In this document: in pieces, positions 1 through 5,150 of the stretch
How positions within the stretch are numbered: the first letter of the stretch is position 1
How the letters are laid out: every line of letters starts with the position of its first letter
Source: CAZFQG01 sp964520785
Lineage (GTDB): Bacteria; Planctomycetota; Planctomycetia; Pirellulales; Thermoguttaceae
Direction: 5' to 3'
Length of the DNA: 7,723 nucleotides
Assembly: GCA_964520785.1 (NCBI GenBank)
Contig: CAZFQG010000247.1
Coordinates: forward strand, 1-7,723
Program-made: the position numbers and the translations under genes
Notes under the pieces: generated by a model
What the model was told of the DNA's origin: nothing
Seen by the model: only the letters and a program-made list of their open reading frames with translations
Database searches by the model: none

Positions 1-42
1 CTTCTTCTGCGGAGGTCCAGAGTCAGGGCTCGTTATCCAAAG

Positions 43-59
43 GCCCCAACCGCTGGGGC
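43..59 (-). terminator. Terminator-like hairpin after the sugar isomerase-fold gene
   Basis: A 6-bp GC-rich stem (43-48 paired with 54-59, loop of 5 bases) lies 14 bases past the TAG stop of the gene at 74-994. Read on the minus strand it is followed by CTTTGG, so the U tract is short. It is in the right place for an intrinsic terminator but has a weak tail; it could equally be a chance GC hairpin. I see nothing coding in 1-73. Confidence 0.35.
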
Positions 60-73
60 ATGAATTCGGTCCA

Positions 74-994
74 CTAGGCGAACGCCTCCCGGAGTCTCTC
101 GATCACCTTGGGACATTCTTGCCGCGGATCCGCTTTGTCTTCGTATTCCAAGACGATGAATCCACGGTAGCCGGATTCGGTAAGAATCGTCGCGATCCGG
201 GAAAAGTCGGCGGGAACCGGTTTTCCTTCACTGTCCCGAACGCGGAGCTTGACCTGCACGTTGAAGGTATAGGGGGCGACTCGCGCCATGTCGGCGTAGA
301 CGTCTTCGGAATGGAAATTGCCCGTGTCGAGGTTGATGCCGAACCAAGGACTTTTCACGTCGTTGATGATTCGCATCATGCTTTCGACCGGAACGCTCAA
401 CCCGCCGTGGTTTTCCAGGGCCAAGTAGACTCCCCGGTTGCCGCTGTACTCGCAACATTCCTCGATTGCCTCGACGCACAACTTATGAGCTTCTTCGAGC
501 GTCTGCCCTTCGCGTTTGTGGCCGGAGAATATCCGGATCACCGGGGCACCGAGGACGGCCGCGTAGTCTGACCACTGTTTGACGTGGGCGATCCATTGGT
601 CACGCTCAGCGCCGGGCGGGAGGCAGAAGTCGTTGCGGACGGCCGTCCCGGAGATCGTCAAGCCAAGGTCGAAGGCGAGTTTTTTCAGGTTCAGCAGATA
701 CTCGCGGCTGGGAGGGTCCGGGAACCAGTAGGAGGTCGGTTCCGTCCCCTCCAACTGCATCCGCGCACACTCGCGGACGAAATCCTCCATCGTCATCTCC
801 GGATCGTCCCCCCCAAGCAGGTTCCGGTAACTGTACGCGGCCAGAGAGAATTTGAATTTCGCGGTGCCGTTTCGCTGAACCGGTTCAATGGCACGCGCGG
901 TACCAGGAACGCCGGCGGCGCCGATTCCCGAAGCGGTGGCGGCGGCAAGTCCAACGGTCTTGAGAAACGCGCGACGATTATTGGGGTGGGACAT
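74..994 (-). CDS. Tat-exported sugar phosphate isomerase/epimerase family protein (TIM barrel)
   Basis: A 306-residue protein of the xylose isomerase-like TIM-barrel superfamily (AP endonuclease 2 fold), whose members isomerise or epimerise sugars with a divalent metal. The N-terminus is a twin-arginine signal: NRRAFLK at residues 6-12, a hydrophobic stretch at about 13-30, and likely cleavage after ARA near residue 35, so the protein should act folded outside the cytoplasm. The barrel spans about 48-306. Probable metal ligands are Glu194 (LALENHGG), Asp223 (NLDTGNF) and Glu283 (VLEYE); the strand that often carries a His in this fold reads NVQVK, with Gln247. The ATG at 994 is backed by AAGAGG at 1001-1006, six bases upstream. 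It is transcribed in the same direction as the sialidase-like gene 169 bases upstream but probably has its own promoter. Substrate is not predictable; an inactive or sugar-binding role is possible. The family call is secure. Confidence 0.9.
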   Translation of the reverse strand: MSHPNNRRAFLKTVGLAAATASGIGAAGVPGTARAIEPVQRNGTAKFKFSLAAYSYRNLLGGDDPEMTMEDFVRECARMQLEGTEPTSYWFPDPPSREYLLNLKKLAFDLGLTISGTAVRNDFCLPPGAERDQWIAHVKQWSDYAAVLGAPVIRIFSGHKREGQTLEEAHKLCVEAIEECCEYSGNRGVYLALENHGGLSVPVESMMRIINDVKSPWFGINLDTGNFHSEDVYADMARVAPYTFNVQVKLRVRDSEGKPVPADFSRIATILTESGYRGFIVLEYEDKADPRQECPKVIERLREAFA

Positions 995-1053
995 CGGTGA
1001 CCTCTTCTCGGGGGGATTTGGATTACTTGGAAGGATGATTCGGCAGATCCACG

Positions 1054-1082
1054 ATTATGGAGCAATGACGAGCAGAGCACAA
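1054..1082 (-). promoter_or_regulatory. Possible sigma-70-type promoter for the sugar isomerase-fold gene
   Basis: On the minus strand TTGTGC (1077-1082) is followed after 17 bases by CATAAT (1054-1059), a 5-of-6 match to the -10 consensus with a poor -35. Transcription would begin near 1047, leaving a leader of roughly 50 bases that contains the AAGAGG ribosome binding site. Only the -10 is convincing. Confidence 0.35.
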
Positions 1083-1163
1083 GATTTGCCTGGGTGGGGC
1101 GGCCTTCTTCCTCGTCTGCGGCAGGTGGCTGGGCGTTTGAAATCCACGAACCGCTCCGGATTC

Positions 1164-3089
1164 TTACCGGTGATCTCCCCTCCCGCGGCTTAGAAGGAAG
1201 GAAAAAATCGCACCGACAAATAGTGCCCCCGCAAGCGGCTCCGGCACCGCGGCTGCGGTGGGAATGACGCCGCGTCCCCAGTTGGCGCGAACGATATCCA
1301 GGTCGGCACCGCCGACCGCGCCGTCGCCAGAAAGGTCGCCGCGGCTAACGTCACCCGGCGTCACCGACTGCCCCCAGTGGGCGCGAACGATATCCAGATC
1401 GGCGGATGAAACGGTCCCGTCGCGGTTGGCATCTCCCTCGACGAAGACGGTTAACTCTACGAAGGAAAAGTATGCCGCGCCGACTCCGCCGGACGCGTTG
1501 GCTCCCCAGAGGACGCGATTGAGGGGGCTGAGTGTGTCTTGAAAAAGCCCTTCGTAATCGCTGATGACCTCCACGCCGTTGGCGAAGACGTCGACGGTTT
1601 CGCTTCGCGGATCGTAGAGCATTTCGAAATGGTGATAATCCAGCCCGGGAATTGCCGCCGTCCGTCCCACATGGACGCCGGACGAGGCGGTGCCGACGAG
1701 TTCTCCGACAAGCGTGTTGCCGTTCGAATCGGACCCAAACCAGAGGACGTATCCTTCCTGCGAATTGAGATAGGCCGACAGCTCGATCGCGCCGTCGAGG
1801 GCGTCATTCTGATCCGCGACGCGGATCGTCCCCTCCATCCGCCAGCCGTGCGACAGGGCCTGTTCGAGCTGAGGACCGCTGAGAGGTCGGGTCCACGCGT
1901 CGCGTCCCTTGGTCGTATCATCATTGATGAACCATGCCGGTACGCCGCCGTCGTCGACGGGCCCGTTAAATGCGATCTCGCTGCCGGCGCTGAAAGGAAA
2001 CCAGCCTTCGCCGGACGGATCGGCGTCCCCCACGTGCCGGATTGGGCTCCAAGGGGCGTTCGGATCGACGAATTCGATCTCGGCGACGTAAATCTTCGAC
2101 TTGCCTTCATGGGACGCGTAGTAGCTCATCCAGAGCGTGTCCTCGTGCCAGACGAGTCCCGGGTAGCTCGTATCACCGCCGGAGGGAACCGAGAGGAACT
2201 CGGTGAGCGTCCCCGCCTCGGGGTCGAGAAAACTCAAGGACGTGCGGACGTTACCGTCGTACAACCGGGTCGCGGCGACGAGGCGGCCGTCCGGCAGCTC
2301 GACCAATTCAGGACCGCCGATTTGGACGCCGGTACTCTTCCAGGTCCACGAAGTGTAATCCCCGGTCGCCGTCCCAACGAGGCCGTGCCGTGAACCGGTA
2401 TCATCGCGAACGAGCGCCACGGCCGAACCGTCCTCGCGAAACAGAAGGGCCCCCTCGGTCGTCCCCGGCTCCGTATTGAGCGTTGGGACGAGCGTCTGGA
2501 AATCAGTCCCGTCCGTTCCCCGGTAAAGCCGCGTGTGCCACTGAGAACTCCCGGCGGAAATGGGCCCGTACGAGATACTGTAGATGTGGTCTCCCCGGGC
2601 GTCGAATCCCCACAGCCACTGGTCGTAATCGCCGACGTCGTACCGCTCGCTCCACGAAGTTCCGTCGTAAATCCACGAAACCGATTGCCGCTCGGTCGGC
2701 GCGGTCAAGGGCGCGTAGGCACTGGAAAGCAGGAGAGTCCCTCCGGGAGTGATCGTGAGGACCGGATCGCGAAGGTCCTCGTTGCTATCCGCTTCGAAGA
2801 GCGCGAAAGGGGACCACGTCAGACCGTCCTCGGAAGAGAGAATGCGGATGTTCCCGCCGGGCGCTGCGGCCCCCGGGACACCGTGAGTCGTTGCTTCTCG
2901 GAAGGTCACGTACCAAGAGTCATTGAATCGGATGAGATCCGTAAACGCGTTGTGGGGGGCCGCATCCCACACCATCGAAAGATTCTTGAGAACCGCCTCA
3001 CCGGTCGAAATCTGGGCATGAACGTCGCCGATCAGGCAGGACGAAACGGACAGGAAGACGAAAACGAATACAAACGGTGTTTTTCTCAC
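1164..3089 (-). CDS. Secreted sialidase-like protein with lectin-like region, dockerin-type repeats and PEP-CTERM anchor
   Basis: A 641-residue surface protein. Residues 1-25 are a Sec signal peptide, probably cut after VHA. Residues about 30-345 look like a sialidase-type beta-propeller: FREA with Arg64, an Asp-box (SSEDGLTW, 85-92), LRDP at 106-109, and a further Arg in ALVRDD (Arg228). Residues about 365-546 resemble a concanavalin A/LamG-like jelly roll. Residues 552-606 hold two dockerin-like EF-hand repeats, DANRDGTVSSADLDIV and DLSGDGAVGGADLDIV, each followed by a tryptophan. The end is a PEP-CTERM signal: VPEP at 615-618, a hydrophobic helix at about 619-633, then a basic tail, the signal processed by exosortase. 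The start is GTG at 3087-3089 with GGAGAG five bases upstream; an ATG 13 bases further up is out of frame. Hydrolysis of sialic acid or a related sugar is inferred from fold only; the complete Arg triad could not be verified. No convincing terminator follows the stop. Confidence 0.88.
   Translation of the reverse strand: MRKTPFVFVFVFLSVSSCLIGDVHAQISTGEAVLKNLSMVWDAAPHNAFTDLIRFNDSWYVTFREATTHGVPGAAAPGGNIRILSSEDGLTWSPFALFEADSNEDLRDPVLTITPGGTLLLSSAYAPLTAPTERQSVSWIYDGTSWSERYDVGDYDQWLWGFDARGDHIYSISYGPISAGSSQWHTRLYRGTDGTDFQTLVPTLNTEPGTTEGALLFREDGSAVALVRDDTGSRHGLVGTATGDYTSWTWKSTGVQIGGPELVELPDGRLVAATRLYDGNVRTSLSFLDPEAGTLTEFLSVPSGGDTSYPGLVWHEDTLWMSYYASHEGKSKIYVAEIEFVDPNAPWSPIRHVGDADPSGEGWFPFSAGSEIAFNGPVDDGGVPAWFINDDTTKGRDAWTRPLSGPQLEQALSHGWRMEGTIRVADQNDALDGAIELSAYLNSQEGYVLWFGSDSNGNTLVGELVGTASSGVHVGRTAAIPGLDYHHFEMLYDPRSETVDVFANGVEVISDYEGLFQDTLSPLNRVLWGANASGGVGAAYFSFVELTVFVEGDANRDGTVSSADLDIVRAHWGQSVTPGDVSRGDLSGDGAVGGADLDIVRANWGRGVIPTAAAVPEPLAGALFVGAIFSFLLSRGRGDHR
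1284..1403 (-). repeat. Two dockerin-type EF-hand repeats with near-identical DNA
   Basis: Within the secreted sialidase-like gene, 1284-1307 and 1380-1403 match at 23 of 24 bases and are offset by exactly 96 bases (32 codons). They encode the end of each EF-hand helix (ADLDIVRA.WG). The calcium-loop parts of the two repeats are more diverged. The arrangement is that of a duplicated dockerin motif. Confidence 0.8.
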
Positions 3090-3094
3090 GCCGG

Positions 3095-3100
3095 CTCTCC
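3095..3100 (-). promoter_or_regulatory. Ribosome binding site that supports the GTG start of the sialidase-like gene
   Basis: The minus strand reads GGAGAG here, five bases before the GTG at 3089. It decides the start because the only nearby ATG is out of frame, and the protein from this GTG opens directly with a good signal peptide. Confidence 0.7.
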
Positions 3101-3127
3101 ATTGAAGGTCCTATGGGTACGGCTTTC

Positions 3128-3157
3128 AATATACTCACCCGGCATGGACCGTGTCAA
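3128..3157 (-). promoter_or_regulatory. Strong sigma-70-type promoter for the sialidase-like gene
   Basis: On the minus strand a perfect TTGACA (3152-3157) is followed after 18 bases by TATATT (3128-3133), matching 5 of 6 consensus -10 positions. Transcription would start near 3121, giving a leader of about 30 bases that includes GGAGAG. Its position right in front of the gene makes chance unlikely, although planctomycete promoter consensus is less well tested than that of E. coli. Confidence 0.6.
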
Positions 3158-3291
3158 ACACCGGACGCGCAAAGAGACGAGGCATGTTTTAGAGGACCCC
3201 CTTTCCACTTTCGTGGTATTCGCACGCTCCTTTCCCCTCTTCCTCCTCTTTCCGTTTTCCGACACGGACCCGCGAATCCCCCGCGTGGGTT

Positions 3292-3507
3292 CTACTGCAA
3301 GGCTTTGTCCAATGAAGAGGAGTATCGCCACGTTCTTGACCGGGAATCGTATCCAGACACACGTGAGCAGTTCCGGGTACGCCGGATCGATCTCCAGACA
3401 AAAAACCCGATCGACAGGACGACCGCAATGACGACGCGGGGGGAACTCCACGGCATATGAAACGGTCCCGCAAACAGCCAGACGAACACCCCCAGCACGA
3501 AACTCAT
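3292..3507 (-). CDS. Possible small two-helix membrane protein (doubtful)
   Basis: From ATG at 3507 this frame gives 71 residues; a GTG directly before it at 3510 would give 72. Residues about 3-17 (FVLGVFVWLFAGPF) and 26-40 (VVIAVVLSIGFFVW) could be two membrane helices joined by a short loop, followed by a basic Arg-rich tail of about 30 residues. There is no good ribosome binding site: upstream is only GGCGGC. The start sits at the edge of the left arm of the inverted repeat at 3508-3611, and the tail has the composition of untranslated sequence. It could be a genuine small gene, the decayed end of a larger one, or chance. I recognise no family. Confidence 0.25.
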   Translation of the reverse strand: MSFVLGVFVWLFAGPFHMPWSSPRVVIAVVLSIGFFVWRSIRRTRNCSRVSGYDSRSRTWRYSSSLDKALQ

Positions 3508-3611
3508 CACAAAGCCGCCAAGCCACGAAGTATCGAATTAGGGTTTGCCGCCGGAGATCGGCATATAGCAAGGTATAGTTATTCTAGTTTTTAGTTTTTT
3601 GCGCCTTTGTG
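3508..3611. repeat. Imperfect inverted-repeat element (about 104 bases)
   Basis: The 11 bases at 3508-3518 (CACAAAGCCGC) recur as reverse complement at 3601-3611 (GCGCCTTTGTG) with one mismatch, separated by 82 bases. The left arm runs on into CAAGCCACGAAG. The wording resembles the short CACGAAG/CACAAAG-type dispersed intergenic repeats found in many environmental bacteria; that link is from memory and not proven here. No transposase is present. Confidence 0.35.
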
Positions 3612-3618
3612 AACAACA

Positions 3619-3634
3619 CCGTTCGCATGAACGG
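3619..3634. promoter_or_regulatory. Perfect palindrome, possible operator
   Basis: CCGTTC at 3619-3624 and GAACGG at 3629-3634 form a perfect inverted repeat around GCAT. A further GAAC at 3611-3614 precedes it, giving an alternating GAAC, GTTC, GAAC pattern. No T-run follows on either strand, so a terminator is unlikely. It lies about 54 bases upstream of the -35 of the dehydrogenase promoter, a reasonable place for a regulator site. Confidence 0.3.
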
Positions 3635-3687
3635 GTCTCCATTGTCTCATCGTGGTGGGGGTCATCGGAACTCCTGCTCCCCTCGCC

Positions 3688-3716
3688 TTGACGGCAAACA
3701 ATAAAAACTCTCTAAT
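3688..3716 (+). promoter_or_regulatory. Strong sigma-70-type promoter for the nucleotide sugar dehydrogenase gene
   Basis: TTGACG (3688-3693) and TCTAAT (3711-3716) each match 5 of 6 consensus positions and are separated by exactly 17 bases; the spacer is AT-rich. Transcription would begin near 3723 and produce a leader of about 90 bases, long enough to hold the short ORF at 3752-3775 and the hairpin at the start codon. Confidence 0.55.
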
Positions 3717-3751
3717 TCGCAATTCGTTAACGCGGGGTGGAGGAAACGCCC

Positions 3752-3775
3752 GTGCTAGAATTCATACGTCCATAA
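3752..3775 (+). other. Possible 7-codon leader ORF with a strong ribosome binding site
   Basis: GGAGG at 3739-3743, eight bases ahead of GTG at 3752, is the best Shine-Dalgarno match in the dehydrogenase leader, yet it precedes only a short ORF (M/V-LEFIRP, stop TAA at 3773-3775). It ends 39 bases before the ATG of the real gene. Its placement between promoter and gene would suit a translated leader; it may also be chance. No attenuator-like codon run is visible. Confidence 0.3.
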
Positions 3776-3797
3776 TCACAATCAACGGTTTTCCTTT

Positions 3798-3811
3798 GGG
3801 AATGGGTTCCC
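3798..3811 (+). promoter_or_regulatory. Hairpin over the ribosome binding region of the dehydrogenase gene
   Basis: GGGAA (3798-3802) can pair with TTCCC (3807-3811) around a TGGG loop, ending three bases before the ATG. The same GGAA can instead pair with TTCC at 3791-3794, so two small hairpins are mutually exclusive. The only purine-rich sequence that could serve as a ribosome binding site lies inside the structure. The stems are short (4-5 bp). Confidence 0.3.
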
Positions 3812-3814
3812 GCA

Positions 3815-5134
3815 ATGCAAGATCAACTGAAGAAGGCAATTTCCGAAAAAACGGCCATGATCGGCGTCATCGGTCTGGGCTATGTGGGCCTCCCACTCAT
3901 CCGCGCGTTCGTGCGGGCCGGTTTCAAGACGCTCGGCTTCGACGTCGACCAGAGCAAGGTGGGTGCGCTGAATGCGGGACGGAGTTACATCAAGCATATT
4001 CCATCCGAATGGATCGCGGAGTATATCCAGGGGGGCCAATTCTCGGCGACCGCCGACATGAGCCGCCTTCGCGAGGCGGACGCCCTGTTGATTTGCGTTC
4101 CCACGCCCCTCAGCGCCAGCCGCGATCCCGACCTGACGTTCGTCGAAGACACGACCCGCCAGATCGCCAAGACGCTTCGCCCCGGGCAATTGGTTATCCT
4201 CGAAAGTACGACCTACCCCGGTACCACCCGCGATGTCATGCTGCCGATCCTGGAAGAAAGCGGCCTGAAGGCGGGCACCGATTTCTTCCTTGCCTACAGC
4301 CCCGAACGCGAGGACCCGGGCAATCCGGACTTTTCGGCGGAGCGGATTCCGAAGGTGGTCGGCGGTTTGGACGCGGCGAGCCTGGAAATGGCGGAGATTC
4401 TCTACGGCCACGCGGTGGTCCGGGTGGTTCCCGTTTCCAGCGTGGAGGTGGCCGAAGCGTGCAAGATCGTCGAGAATACCTATCGCTCGGTCAATATCGC
4501 GATGGTGAACGAGCTGAAGATGCTTTTCGACCGGCTCGGGATCGACATCTGGGAGGTGATCCGCGGGGCATCGACGAAACCGTTCGGGTTTCAGGCGTTC
4601 TATCCCGGCCCCGGCCTGGGCGGACATTGCATCCCGATCGACCCGTTCTACCTCAGTTGGGTTGCGCGGAAGGCCGGGTTGCCGACGCGGTTCATTGAAC
4701 TTGCCGGCGAGATCAACACGGCCATGCCGGACTACGTCATCGGGCGGCTGATGGAAGCGTTGAACGACCAGGGGAAGCCGCTGAAGGGGAGTAAGGTGTG
4801 CGTCTTGGGCGTCGCCTACAAGAAGGACGTGGACGACCCACGTGAGAGCCCCTCTTTCGTCTTGATGGAGCTTCTTCTCCAGCGCGGCGCGGAGCTGACT
4901 TACCACGATCCCCACATTCCGACTCTGCCGAGCATGCGCCACCACCACCTCCCGGCGATGGAGAGCCGTGAACTCACGCCGGAATTCCTGGCCTCGCGGG
5001 ATTGCATCCTCATCGCGACGGACCATTCCGCGTGCGACTACGCGGAAATCGTCAAGCACGCCCCCCTGGTGGTGGATACGCGCAACGCGACGGCGACAAT
5101 AATGCAGGGACGGGAGAAGGTGGTCAAGGCGTAA
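3815..5134 (+). CDS. UDP-N-acetyl-D-glucosamine 6-dehydrogenase-type nucleotide sugar dehydrogenase (WbpA/WecC-like)
   Basis: A 439-residue cytoplasmic enzyme, full length for its family, that oxidises C6 of a UDP-hexosamine to the uronate with two NAD+ in two steps, supplying an acidic sugar for O-antigen, capsule or exopolysaccharide. The N-terminal Rossmann domain carries GLGYVG (residues 20-25); ESTTYPGTT (130-138) and SPERE (162-166) follow. The central domain has Lys217 (CKIVENTYR) and the catalytic cysteine, Cys272, in GPGLGGHCIPIDPFYL (265-280), with Asp276. The C-terminal domain has GVAYKKDVDDPRESPS (332-347). The GGHCIPIDPFYL form favours the UDP-GlcNAc dehydrogenases over UDP-glucose dehydrogenases, but UDP-GalNAc or UDP-ManNAc cannot be excluded. 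The ATG at 3815 fits the usual family N-terminus although the ribosome binding site is weak. No other polysaccharide gene is in view, and the gene is convergent with its right neighbour at 16 bases. Confidence 0.93.
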   Translation: MQDQLKKAISEKTAMIGVIGLGYVGLPLIRAFVRAGFKTLGFDVDQSKVGALNAGRSYIKHIPSEWIAEYIQGGQFSATADMSRLREADALLICVPTPLSASRDPDLTFVEDTTRQIAKTLRPGQLVILESTTYPGTTRDVMLPILEESGLKAGTDFFLAYSPEREDPGNPDFSAERIPKVVGGLDAASLEMAEILYGHAVVRVVPVSSVEVAEACKIVENTYRSVNIAMVNELKMLFDRLGIDIWEVIRGASTKPFGFQAFYPGPGLGGHCIPIDPFYLSWVARKAGLPTRFIELAGEINTAMPDYVIGRLMEALNDQGKPLKGSKVCVLGVAYKKDVDDPRESPSFVLMELLLQRGAELTYHDPHIPTLPSMRHHHLPAMESRELTPEFLASRDCILIATDHSACDYAEIVKHAPLVVDTRNATATIMQGREKVVKA

Positions 5135-5150
5135 CGAGCCGCCCAATTCT

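Larger units (their letters stand above)
3090..3814. other. Long divergent intergenic region
   Basis: This 725-base region separates the divergently transcribed sialidase-like gene and nucleotide sugar dehydrogenase gene. It contains a promoter close to each gene, one doubtful small membrane ORF, an imperfect inverted repeat with 11-base arms, a 6-bp-stem palindrome, a 27-base pure pyrimidine run on the plus strand (3227-3253), and a possible leader ORF. Several frames across 3077-3571 are open on both strands, but their translations are rich in Arg, Ser and Pro and show no recognisable domain, so I do not call them genes. The part from about 3570 to 3720 is more AT-rich than the flanking genes. 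Confidence 0.7.

Noticed and set aside
1141..1162. AATCC/GGATT inverted repeat just past the stop of the sialidase-like gene, as a terminator
   Set aside because: Only 5 bp with a 12-base loop and no T tract; too weak to list.
1539..2393. 284-codon plus-strand frame inside the sialidase-like gene
   Set aside because: Antisense shadow; the minus-strand product has signal peptide, Asp-box, dockerin repeats and PEP-CTERM tail in order, so the gene is on the minus strand.
3086..3571. 161-codon minus-strand frame across the divergent region
   Set aside because: It runs through the promoter and past the start codon of the sialidase-like gene in another frame, has no ribosome binding site and shows no domain.
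3619..3634. Palindrome considered as an intrinsic terminator
   Set aside because: No run of T follows it on either strand, and it lies upstream of a promoter.
3782..5146. 454-codon open frame on the minus strand opposite the nucleotide sugar dehydrogenase gene
   Set aside because: It is the antisense shadow of a gene with unmistakable catalytic motifs; its translation is Arg/His/Asp-rich with no domain, as expected from GC-rich third positions.
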